DNA from: Diphasiastrum complanatum
Lineage: Eukaryota > Streptophyta > Lycopodiopsida > Lycopodiales > Lycopodiaceae
Reading direction: 5' to 3'
DNA: 64,000 nt
Assembly (NCBI GenBank): GCA_029204225.1
Contig: CM055095.1
Span: forward strand, 25,154,503 to 25,218,502
A program made the position numbers and the translations under genes. Below the pieces are notes generated by a model, which was given only the letters and a program-made list of their open reading frames with translations, was not told where the DNA came from and did not search any database. Shown piece after piece: positions 1 through 9,040 of this stretch (position 1 is the stretch's first letter; each line of letters begins with the position of its first letter).

Positions 1-821
1 TGCACAGACATTTCTGAGATAGAGTCAGACATGCCTTTCTGAAGTGTGATGGATCAGCTGCGGACCAGTTGCTCCTTCAATGAGTTCTGGCTCAGCATGG
101 AGCTAACACATTTCTGATTTTAAAGTACTCAGAAATGGAGCAAGTGCACATACATTTACTTTGCTCAGAAGCGAGCTGCTAGAGGAGCGATGGAGCTACA
201 GCTGCTGGAGTAGCGATGGTAGCGATGGAGCTAGAGCGATGTGCTTAACCACTCAAAAACGTGGTAGCGATGGAGCTAGAGCGATGGTAGCCACTCAAAA
301 ACGTGAGAGAGACACAGAGAGAGAGAGATGGTCGTGTGAAAAGCAGATTAGTTGGAACCTCAGAATGGATACCAATGGTCGACAGCTGGTTCCAGTCCCG
401 TAATTGAATCTTCAGAAATAAGAATCGTCTGAAATTGATGATTGATTAGCTGGTTAGAGCTGAGCAGGACCAAATTGGGAAGTGAAGAGCGTTGTGTAGC
501 AAGCTATTGTCTTCTTGAACAACTGGAGGTGCACTTCTCACTTGCCCGTTGTTGGTTTTGTTGAGAAAGGCTGAAGCAGAGCTATTCTACGCGCTTTCAT
601 CTATTTGTGCAAGTTATGGCAATCGATAGATGGAGCTGCATGAATCAGGCAAATAGCTATGAACTCAGCGATGGAGGGTAGAATAGCTATCAACGATGCC
701 ATGAATAGCTATGAACGAAGCGATGGAGGGTAGAATAGCTATCAGCCATGGATCATCGCCAACGAGAGAGGCAAAGGTGTTTATTGTGCTTAGCCACTCA
801 AAAACGTGGTAGCGATGGAGC

Positions 822-887
<66 letters not shown>

Positions 888-1235
888 TATTAACGTCTTT
901 TCCATGCCAAAAGGCGTATAAGACGAACAAGTGCTCTCGTAACAAGGCGGGAAGTGCGAACTGCTGCATGACTATGAGTGATACACTGTCTCTGACATCG
1001 GTGAGGTGGTATGTCGTCGTCATCGTCATCAGATCATGTCTGTCTCGTGGTGAAGAAAGACGTTATCTGAGCCTGAGAGCTAGGATGTGGCTGGTGAGCT
1101 GACTGGTAGATATCTTGGCGCAACAAGACCATATCTTGTAGCATAATTGCGACACAACGGGAGTCCTCATATCCAATCAGTGCTCTGAGTGTAGTAGGCA
1201 TGTCACGGAATAGATAGTGATATCTCCCTCTAATG
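1..1235. repeat. AG-rich flanking repeats, no gene seen
   Basis: No supportable gene. Short imperfect repeats recur: a block containing CACTCAAAAACGTG followed by GTAGCGATGGAGCTAGA appears near 247-285, 289-305 and 793-825, and a GAATAGCTATCAACGATG-type block recurs around 640-745. Open frames here are low-complexity and GA-driven. Confidence 0.5.
823..884. repeat. (GA)n microsatellite
   Basis: An uninterrupted AG dinucleotide run of about 62 bases. It produces artificial Arg-Glu or Ser-Leu open frames on the two strands. Confidence 0.95.
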
Positions 1236-1427
1236 TCATAATATATGCTTTTTGGTTTCCAAGGGGAGGCTCGAACTTGAGACCAAAGAAACTTTGGATG
1301 TCAAGATAACCAATTGAGCCAACACCCTTGTAATCTCATAATATATGGGGCATCTGAAGATGAAATGCTCCTTGGACTCTATCTCATGTAGGGGACATAG
1401 AGGGACTGTTATCATCATGTGAGTCAC
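1236..1427 (-). pseudogene. Possible LINE zinc-binding (zf-RVT) remnant
   Basis: The minus-strand frame contains CPLHEIESKEHFIFRCP. This resembles the C-terminal reverse-transcriptase zinc-binding segment of plant non-LTR elements, which has Cys-Pro-Leu-Cys, then a Glu-x-x-x-His segment, then a Phe-x-Cys-Pro block. One expected Cys is missing and no reverse transcriptase lies upstream, so this would be a short dead fragment. The assignment rests on one motif. The left end of the hAT composite begins nine bases beyond its high-coordinate end. Confidence 0.35.
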
Positions 1428-1435
1428 TAGTTCAA

Positions 1436-1533
1436 ATCATAGGTCCCGCGGTACTGGGTACCGCGGATTCCGGTACCGCGGGACCATACTGGTACCGCGG
1501 TACCATGATGGTACCGCGGTACCACAATATAAT
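1436..1533. repeat. Left outer terminal inverted repeat of the hAT composite
   Basis: Subterminal region built of GGTACCGCGG-type palindromes, four to five copies in about 95 bases, followed by AT-rich DNA. It matches the reverse complement of 13708-13803, including the first 32 bases almost exactly. Clustered short palindromes near the ends are typical of hAT transposase binding sites. Confidence 0.8.
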
Positions 1534-1807
1534 AATATATTTATTATTTAATATTTTTTTAAATTTTTTTTACCTAAACCTACCCGCCCCCCTCGCATTT
1601 CCTCTGAAATTTTTTTGCGCCCTCTCCGCCCTGCCATCGCTCCTGGTTTTTCTTGCCTGCCTTTGATTCTCTGCGTCGCCCATCGCCCACGCAACGCCCT
1701 GCCTTGCATCTGATTTCCTTTGCCCTGCATTCGCCCATTTTCAGCGTCTCTCCAACAGTGAACCCTGCTGTTTTTTTTCCAGCAATCCATCCCTCATTTC
1801 ATCTGCA

Positions 1808-4645
1808 ATGGTGCAATCCGACCTTTCCGGTCTGTGGGACGAGGTAGACATTGTCAGGCGGGTTGCCGACAAGGCCAACAAGACCGGTCAGAAGATCGTG
1901 CGCTGCCGATACTGTCTCGTCGAGTTTGCTGCATCCCTCACTCGCCTTAAAGGCCATCTGCTCGGTGCACGCACCAAAAATGGTGCCACCTTGAATGCTG
2001 CCCCTTGTGGCAGCATGACCGTCCCCGACAGGCAGCGACTATTGGACACCTACGGGCCGCGGCTCGTGGCAGGGGAGAACACCATTTCGGAGGGCGTTCT
2101 CCGATTTTGCACCGCTCCTTATGTGACTAACCCAGAGTTGCTGCCTGCTTGGCTGGCACGCACGAGGAGAGGGAGTGCATCCTCCTCTGGTCCCTTTGCC
2201 CCTCAGACAGCTCTGCCTCATGCACCCCCATCTGCTCAGATTCCGGTGGATCCCGTCCCATCGCGTTCGACAGTTGCCACTGCGGTTCCACCACCACCCA
2301 CTGTTGCTCGCACTCCACCAGTCTACGACTTTCTCATGGACTCTCCGCCACCCGAGCAGGCCCAGGATGGTACTGGGCAGGCCTTCGAGGATGTGGAAGA
2401 GATCCCTTCTTCCTTCCCTTCCCATCCGGATGACCTCCTCAGCCAGCAGTTTTCGTACCCCATGCCAGATGTTGCCCCTCCACCAGTGCACCCCACCTAT
2501 GCTGCTGCACCCATCCCTGCCACTGCATCCCACTCTCCCCATTCCACGTCTACAGCCGATGCATCCACCAGCGCCCAGCCTGTCGCGTCATCGTCCATTC
2601 CCGTCACGGTTGGTGCACCGTGCTGGAGGTCCACCACCCGTCGTCCACCAGGGAGAGCCCTCGTGCAGCAGACCATTCGCGGCGCGCATCAGCCGCACAT
2701 GGACAGAGAGGCCACACAGGCCGTGGCCAGTCTGGTTTACGAGCTGAACCTGCCCTTTGCCATCACCGACTCTGAGCCCTTCAGAAGGGCCTTCCGCCTT
2801 GCACAGTCTGTCAGCCCTAGCTGGAGAGTCCCTAGTTCAGAGGTTGTCCGCACACACATGCTGAGGGATAGGGTCGAGTCCTTGTCTAGAGAGATGGAGC
2901 CTCTGCGTCGGCACTGGGCCACTTACGGTTGCAGCATCATGTCCGATGGCTGGACTGATGTCAGGAGGAGGCCGATCCTCAACATACTGGTCTCCAGCTG
3001 CATGGGCACACAGTTTTTGAGGGCAGTGGATTGCAGCAGGGGGGGGAGAGTCATATCTGCAGAGTTCATGTTTGATGTCATCAGGTCTTCCATCCTAGCC
3101 ATAGGCCCACAGCATGTCGTCACGGTGGTGACGGACAATGCCACGAACTGCATTCAGATGGGTGTACTGCTAGAGGCCGAGTTCCCTCATATTGTTCATA
3201 CCCCCTGTGCAGCCCACGACATAGACCTTTTGATGGGGGACATTGGAGCACTTCCCTGGGTTAGAGCCATCGTCCGGGAGGCCCTCTTCCTGGTGACTTT
3301 TGTCACCAGAAAGAGGCGTGTTCTTGCCATGTTCCGGGTGTTTAGCCATCTGGACCTCCGTAAGCCAGCCCCCACGCGCTTTGCATTCGACTTGGTGGTC
3401 ATCGACCGTTTGATCAGGTGCAGGGCCCAGCTTCTACAGATGGTTGCCAGTGATCTTTGGGGTGCCAGTACATTTCCGCACACTGAGGATGGGGAGCACT
3501 TTTCTTCCACGGTGAGGGGAGACCAGTTCTGGAGGGATGCACAGACATTGTCAGGACTGCTTCGACCACTCTACATTGTGCTCCGCATGGCTGACAGCGA
3601 GGGGTCGACACTTGGACTGGTGTATGAGCTCATGGACCGGATTGGACAGTTCCTGCAGCTGCCCATCTTGCAGCCAGAGAGGTAAGCGGTACAGTGTTGC
3701 AATTGACCTTTATCTTTTCAGTACTTGCTAGTTTGTTTTTCTGTCAATGTTAAGCTTTTTCGTAATGCCCTAAACCACATGCCCCTCACCTGCAGGATGA
3801 CAGAGCTGAAGTTCATATGGGAGACGCGATGGAACTACTTCCACAGGAGTATCCACAGCGTTGCACACATGCTGCATCCCCTCTTCCTCTCTCCGACACA
3901 GATCGCAGACAGGGAGCTCGAGGCCAATTGGCTTCAGTACATTCACAGGGTGGGTCCACACATAGGTTTGGATCCTATCAGGCTCATGGAGGAGCTCGCT
4001 GCATTTCGTTTCGGCATGGGCACATTCGGTCACCCGGCTGCCCAGGATCCAGAGAGGAGGCAGCTACCCATTACCTGGTGGACCATGTTCGGTAGCACAT
4101 ACCCATCTATACAGCGTCTTGCACTGCGTGTCCTTTCTCAGGTATGCATCTCATTTTATCCTCCATTTTTTGTGTTTCGTTGAAGTTTCACCTCTGCCAC
4201 AATGTGCTGAAGTATTTCAATGCACGCACCACAGGATTGTGCTGCCTCCGTGTGTGAGCGTAACTGGAGCACATGGGCACTCATTCACACGAGGAGAAGA
4301 AACCGGTTGTCAGTGAGTCAGTTGGAGCGGTTGGTGTTCTGTAGCACCAACGCACGTCTCGCCAGGAGGCTTCCGACCATTACGAGCGCATTGCAGGTGA
4401 TAAGCTAATCTTTCATAGCATGTTGGTTGACTCCTGGTATGTTGGTTTCATTTCTTGATAAAGTTGTCTCTCTGACATGCAAATTTTAAACCTTGCAGAC
4501 GAGGATATCTGATTTGGAGCGCCAGGTTGACTTGCCTACGGACAGCACCCATCCCATGCCTGCAGATGACCTGGGCACACAGTTGATGGCAGAGAGAGAG
4601 AGGGAGCTTGCCGAGATGAGAGAGAGAGAGAGAGCTTGGGCTTGA
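1808..4645 (+). CDS. hAT transposase, arm A (BED finger, DUF659, dimerisation domain)
   Basis: Four exons with GT-AG introns: 1808-3681, 3796-4141, 4235-4396 and 4499-4645. The ATG at 1808 is chosen because arm B conserves it and similarity begins there. Domains in order: a BED-like zinc finger near residues 30-70 (CRYC, then KGHLLG and a later Cys); a long Pro/Ser/Ala-rich linker; a DUF659/RNase H-like core with SDGWTD (Asp near residue 380) and VVTDNATNC (Asp near 443); and in exons 2-3 the hAT C-terminal segment, with WNYFHRSIHS and then SVCERNWSTWALIHTRRRN. No stop interrupts the exons, so this copy may be able to make protein. The frame ends at TGA 4643-4645 just after a GA tract, where ORF2 opens in another frame. 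The role is cut-and-paste transposition in the nucleus, known for the family; activity here is inferred. Confidence 0.85.
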
Positions 4646-6131
4646 GCACAGAGAGCCCCCATTGTATGAGGCAGATGAGCCAGTGTCAGAGGATGAGCAT
4701 GATGAGGATGAGCCCATTCGGGTTGTGTTTGCCAGACCAGAGAGGGATGAGGCAGATTATACAGGTGCAGGGCACACGCCACGGGTAGGGGTCACAGGTG
4801 CATCACGTGGCAGAGGTGGGACACATGGCACAGGTTATACCGGCAGACAGGCAGGGCACACAGGGGGGGGCAGTGGCATACCTACCTATGTCGACATGAT
4901 GGAGGAGGCTCTTGATAGAGGGCAGAGTGGTTTAGATGCCGGTCCCGCAGATGTTTGGATGCGTGCAGCACAGAGTCATGGCCGTTACTACGACAGCACA
5001 CCAGAGGAGGCACCTGATGACTTTCATTGCACAGATTGGGAGGCCATGCAGGGTCTACAGGGTGCACATGATGAGGCACGGGATGAGGCTTGGGTTGATT
5101 TAGGGGTCGGTGCACAGGATGATTCAGAGGTCGGTGCACAGGATGATTTAGAGGCTGGTGCACAGGATGAGTCCCAGAGCCCAGAGCATTTGTATTCGGA
5201 TGCCCAGCTGGCCGACTTGGTTGCCACATTGGATTCAGAGGCCCAGCAGATGCCGAGTGTCAGGGCGCCCCCATCATCTCTTGCCAGCATGCCACACACA
5301 GAGTCCCAGCCAGAGCAGCCGCATGAGGTGCCTACAGTTCCTCCAGCTCCTCAGAGGGTGTATGTGCGTCGCACAGCTCCTCCAGTGCCACCGATGCCAT
5401 TTAGGCCTGCAGCCCCTCCATCGCCGTCCACTTCTGCAGCACCAGGTCTCCATGGCAGGCCACCATCTGTGCCCAGGTTTTCTCTTGCAGCGCCCACATC
5501 CACAGTGGCTCCTCCAGTGGTAGCACCCACGTCACATCCTCCTCCTTTGGCAGCACCCAGGATGTACCAGTACCGGCCACCACAGCGCCCCTTTCAGTAC
5601 ATATCGCCACTGTACTCGCCTCCTGCACAGCCAGTTCCTCCACCTGCAGCAGCCCCACGGGCACACACTCCACGAGCTCATCCTCCTCGCTCAGTTGCAC
5701 AGGGAGTTCCCTCTTTTGCTTCCCTATCCCAGCCGGCCTCAGCTTGGGCCCAGCCTAGCCAGCCAGGTGATTTGCATGGGGGTGACGAGGCATTGACAGC
5801 TCCTCTTGTCCGCAAGAGACCAGGCAGGCCCAAGGGTGCACCGAACAAGAAAGGCAAGGCACAGAAACTGCCAGGGAGGAGAGGACGACCACGCAGGGCT
5901 CCAGGTACAGGTAGAGGTGCAGTATCACAGCCAGTTGGAGCAGGTGTTGTTGGTTTGGCCTGCTTGGGGGCTGATGCGGAGGCTGATTGGGAGGATGAGG
6001 ATGACGAGTCTTCCCCCTCGGATACACAGCCCATGCCAGTTCCAGACAGGCAGAGATATCGGCTGCGAGAGTCAGCTCGGGGCCCTGAGTTGTCTCCAGA
6101 GCATTCGTCTGAGTCAGAGCCAGAGCATTGA
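4620..6131 (+). CDS. hAT ORF2, arm A: acidic, proline-rich, AT-hook protein or transposase extension
   Basis: An open frame of about 500 codons that opens at 4620 inside the GA tract and overlaps the transposase end by 26 bases in a +1 frame. The first in-frame ATG is only at 4896, so the first 90 or so codons would be read only as an extension of the transposase. In order it shows an acidic stretch (EPVSEDEHDEDEP), a Gly/Thr/Arg-rich part, tandem GAQDD repeats near 5104-5175, a long Pro/Ala-rich region, two AT-hook-like motifs (KRPGRPKG and GRRGRPRR, about 5812-5900), and an acidic Ser-rich tail. AT-hooks bind the minor groove of AT-rich DNA, and this element has AT-rich subtermini. Function is inferred from composition; I recognise no enzyme domain. 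Confidence 0.65.
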   Translation, partial: ERERELGLEHREPPLYEADEPVSEDEHDEDEPIRVVFARPERDEADYTGAGHTPRVGVTGASRGRGGTHGTGYTGRQAGHTGGGSGIPTYVDMMEEALDRGQSGLDAGPADVWMRAAQSHGRYYDSTPEEAPDDFHCTDWEAMQGLQGAHDEARDEAWVDLGVGAQDDSEVGAQDDLEAGAQDESQSPEHLYSDAQLADLVATLDSEAQQMPSVRAPPSSLASMPHTESQPEQPHEVPTVPPAPQRVYVRRTAPPVPPMPFRPAAPPSPSTSAAPGLHGRPPSVPRFSLAAPTSTVAPPVVAPTSHPPPLAAPRMYQYRPPQRPFQYISPLYSPPAQPVPPPAAAPRAHTPRAHPPRSVAQGVPSFASLSQPASAWAQPSQPGDLHGGDEALTAPLVRKRPGRPKGAPNKKGKAQKLPGRRGRPRRAPGTGRGAVSQPVGAGVVGLACLGADAEADWEDEDDESSPSDTQPMPVPDRQRYRLRESARGPELSPEHSSESEPEH

Positions 6132-6654
6132 TTGTGGCTCTGTTGTTTTAGTTTCAGTAGTTTGTCTCTAGCAGACGGTCTACCATTGTACTCAGATGAT
6201 TTTTCACATTATATACAGTGTTTGGCCTACATTATTTGCTGCACATTGTGCGTATGTCGCTCTGTACATGTGATGCTTTATTTTATGTTGAAGAATTCTA
6301 TGTGCGTGTGTGAATCCTATTTTCATTTAATTTCGTTTGAAGTGAATGCTAGCTTCACATATATGCACCTACATCATGAGCACAACAATCACCCCTACAC
6401 CCCAAACGACATTGAATAAACACATGTAATACATCTGCATTTAAAAAAATTACAAACATTGCATCTTACATGACCAGGCTCGCGTTGCACAAAAAACAAC
6501 TATGTATATATTCAACCGTTGTATCAGGATAACATCACATATACTGTCATTTTTTTAAGCAGCCACCTAGTTATTTGCTGCACCATAAACTGCCGAAAAC
6601 TACATAGCAACAGTCCGCCACATACGGGTGGACCTCATCTATTCTAAACATCCC
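6132..6654. other. Convergent 3' intergenic region, arm A
   Basis: AT-rich spacer between the 3' ends of ORF2 (plus) and ORF3 (minus). It has AATAAA-like strings near 6413 that could serve as polyadenylation signals. No gene seen. The equivalent arm B region is 8514-9040. Confidence 0.5.
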
Positions 6655-7020
6655 TCACTGATCCTCCACTGACTCCTCGCCCTCGTCTGGTGCATTGTTT
6701 TGTCGCTCTTGCTCTGCCTCCCGGTTAGCCCGAGCTGCCTCCTGGTTAGCCCGACGTCTGGCCGCCCTTTCCCTGACCATGATGAGCTGCCGTCGTGTGA
6801 AATTCATTCCGATCTGCTCATCCAGATCCAGCTCGACAGCGGGGACAGGATCCACAGCGGGGGCGGGTGGCTCCGGTTCCGGATTTCTCTGTCGAGTCTG
6901 TCGCAGCATCTCTCGGATATCTGCCTCTTGCTTCCGATGCCTCTCGTTGTGCCTTCGGATATCTTCCTCAAGCTTTCTCCTGGCTTCGCCCTCGGGCTTC
7001 GGTGGTATTCGCTCAGCCAT
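6655..7020 (-). CDS. hAT accessory ORF3, arm A (charged coiled-coil protein, 121 residues)
   Basis: Minus-strand ORF from ATG 7020-7018 to TGA at 6655. It starts MAERIPPKPEGEARR and is rich in Glu, Arg, Gln and Ala. Helical charged stretches (EDIRRHNERHRKQEADI and RERAARRRANQEAAR) flank a proline-rich hinge (EPEPPAPAVDPVPAVELD). It lacks cysteines and membrane segments. The same ORF with the same length is intact in arm B despite decay elsewhere, which argues that it is a real gene. It converges on ORF2, an arrangement seen in DNA transposons with accessory proteins. I do not recognise a family; a DNA-binding or transposase-partner role is only a guess. Confidence 0.7.
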   Translation of the reverse strand: MAERIPPKPEGEARRKLEEDIRRHNERHRKQEADIREMLRQTRQRNPEPEPPAPAVDPVPAVELDLDEQIGMNFTRRQLIMVRERAARRRANQEAARANREAEQERQNNAPDEGEESVEDQ

Positions 7021-7570
7021 CTCGATCGACCTTCTCCTCACAGCACCCTGATCCTTGAACACCCTCTCACAGCACCCTGGCTCTCAAACAGCCTCTCACA
7101 GCCTGTCACCGGCTCTCGCTTGCTCTCTCACTGTCTATCACTAGCCCTCTCACAGCCTCTGAAAATGCCGACCACAATGGCATTGTGAGTGCCTATTTAT
7201 CCCCACAGCCTGATCGGCCATGTGGATCCCCATCATCCCTCCATGTGCCTCCGTACCTGCCCCCATGTGATGCTCCCCCCTGTGTTGGTCTCCCATTGGG
7301 CCCATGGTCTGCTCACCCACAATGCCCATGTGCCTCTGTACTTGCCCCCATGTGATGCTACCCCCCTGTGTTGGTCTCCCATTGGCCCCTCGGTCTGCTC
7401 ACTCGCAGTGCCCATGTGCCATTGCAACAGTCCCCTGCAACATGTACTGTACCCTCTTTTTTTACACCCAAAACCCCCTTTTTTTACATTTTTTTGTCCT
7501 TTTTTGGTAGTTAATATGCAAAAAAAAATTACTAAAAATATATTAAAAAATAAAAAAAAATATTAAAAAT
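7021..7570. promoter_or_regulatory. ORF3 upstream and right subterminal region, arm A
   Basis: Upstream of ORF3 are CTCTCACAGC-type short repeats (about 7060-7160), then two tandem copies of a block containing CCCATGTGATGCTCCCCCCTGTGTTGG (at 7256-7305 and about 7350-7380; the run is split by variants), then a T-rich stretch. It probably holds the ORF3 promoter and transposase-binding DNA; this is inferred from position. Confidence 0.35.
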
Positions 7571-7672
7571 GGTACCGCCCTGGTACCGCGGATCCCAGGG
7601 CGGTACCGTACCGGCGGTACCACTGATATGGTACCGGCGGTACCATACCAGCGGTACCAGAGGGTACTATGG
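7571..7672. repeat. Centre of the hAT palindrome: GGTACC cluster with a perfect hairpin
   Basis: Seven GGTACC-type palindromes in about 100 bases. Within it, GGTACCGCCCTGG (7571-7583) and its exact reverse complement (7595-7607) form a 13-bp stem with an 11-base loop. The cluster resembles the outer subtermini, though not exactly (GGTACCGCCGG rather than GGTACCGCGG). It is therefore likely the inner, right end of the transposon shared by, or fused between, the two arms. Confidence 0.7.
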
Positions 7673-7674
7673 TT

Positions 7675-7676
<2 letters not shown>

Positions 7677-7708
<32 letters not shown>
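7677..7708. repeat. (TA)n microsatellite
   Basis: About 30 bases of alternating TA on the arm B side of the centre. It has no match on the arm A side, so it marks an asymmetry in the palindrome. Confidence 0.9.
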
Positions 7709-7710
<2 letters not shown>

Positions 7711-8147
7711 AATATATTTAATAATTTTTTTTTGCCTATTACTTACCAAAAAAGGACAAAAAAATGGAAAAAAAAGGGGTATTGGGTGTAAAAAAAGAGG
7801 GTACAGTACATGGTGCAGGGGACTGGTGCAGTGGCACATGGGCACTGTGGGTGAGCAGACCATGGGGCCAATGGGAGACCAACACAGGGGGGGAGCATCA
7901 CATGGGGGCAGGTACAGAGGCACATGGATGGATGATGGGGATCCACATGGCCAATCAGGCTGTGGGGATAAATAGGCACTCACAATGCCATTGTGGTCGG
8001 CATTTTCAGAGGCTGTGAGAGAGCTAGTGATAGACAGTGAGAGAGCAAGCGAGAGCCGGTGACAGGCTGTGAGAGGCTGTTTGAGAGCCAGGGTGCTGTG
8101 AGAGGGTGTTCAAGGACCAGGGTGCTGTGAGGAGAAGGTTGATCGAG

Positions 8148-8513
8148 ATGGCAGAGCGCATACCACCGAAGCCTGAGGGTGAAGCCAGGAGGAAGCTTGA
8201 GGAAGATATCCAAAGGCACAACGAGAGACATCGGAAGCAAGAGGCAGATATTCGAGAGATGCTGCGACAGACTCGGCAGAGAAATCCGGAACCGGAGCCA
8301 CCCGCCCCCGTTGTGGATCCTGTCCCCGCTGTCGAGCTGGATCTGGATGAGCAAATCGGAATGAATTTCACACGACGGCAGCTCATCATGGTTAGGGAAA
8401 GGGCGGCCAGACGTCGGGCTAACCAGGAGGCAGCTCGGGCTAACCGGGAAGCAGAGCAAGAGCGACAAAACAATGCACCAGACGAGGGCGAGGAGTCGGT
8501 GGAGGATCAGTGA
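8148..8513 (+). CDS. hAT accessory ORF3, arm B
   Basis: Inverted copy of the arm A ORF3 with the same 121-residue length and no stop or frameshift. Differences are a few substitutions, for example ATG context GAGATGGCAGAGCGC, an isoleucine-glutamine change near EDIQRH, and Ala to Val in the hinge (APVVDPVP). It remains open although the neighbouring arm B transposase and ORF2 are damaged, so either ORF3 was under selection longer or it has escaped lesions by its short length. Confidence 0.65.
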   Translation: MAERIPPKPEGEARRKLEEDIQRHNERHRKQEADIREMLRQTRQRNPEPEPPAPVVDPVPAVELDLDEQIGMNFTRRQLIMVRERAARRRANQEAARANREAEQERQNNAPDEGEESVEDQ

Positions 8514-9040
8514 GGGATGTTTAGAATAGATAAGGTCCAGCCGTATGTGGCGGACTGTTGCTATGTAGTTTTCGGCAGTTTATGGTGCATCAAATAACTA
8601 GATGGCTGCTTAAATAAATGACAGTATATGTGATGTTATCTTGATACAACGGTTGAATATATATATAGTTGTTTTTTGTGCAACGCGAGCCTGGTCATGT
8701 AAGATGCAATCTCTGTAATTTTTTTAAATGCAGATGTATTACATGTGTTTATGAAATGTCGTTTGGGGTGTAGGGGTGATTGCTGTGCTCATGATGTAGG
8801 TGCATATATGTGAAGCTAGCATTCACTTCAAACAAAATTAAATGAAAATAGGAATCACACACGCACATAGAATTTGACATAAAATTGAAAATACAGCATC
8901 ACATGTACAGAGCGACATACGCACAATGTGCAGCAAATAATGTAGGCCAAACACTGTATATAATGTGAAAAATCATCTGAGTACAATGGTAGACCGTCTG
9001 CTAGAGACAAACTATTGAAACTAAAACAACAGAGCCACAA
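8514..9040. other. Convergent 3' intergenic region, arm B
   Basis: Inverted counterpart of 6132-6654 with small indels (for example an extra AT repeat near 8659). No gene seen. Confidence 0.5.

Noticed and set aside
790-1102. Overlapping open frames over the GA microsatellite
   Set aside because: They are Arg-Glu or Ser-Leu runs created by the dinucleotide repeat, open on both strands with no other support.
2039-2747. Several 60-190 codon frames on both strands within the hAT transposase linker
   Set aside because: They are shadow frames of the GC-rich, proline-coding transposase exon, which has domain and splice support.
5024-6171. Minus- and plus-strand frames overlapping ORF2
   Set aside because: They are shadows of the low-complexity Pro/Ala-rich ORF2; mirrored ones recur in arm B simply because the DNA is repeated.
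7189-7983. Cysteine- and proline-rich frames near the palindrome centre
   Set aside because: They come from CCCATGTG-type tandem repeats and poly-T tracts and differ between arms by frameshifts.
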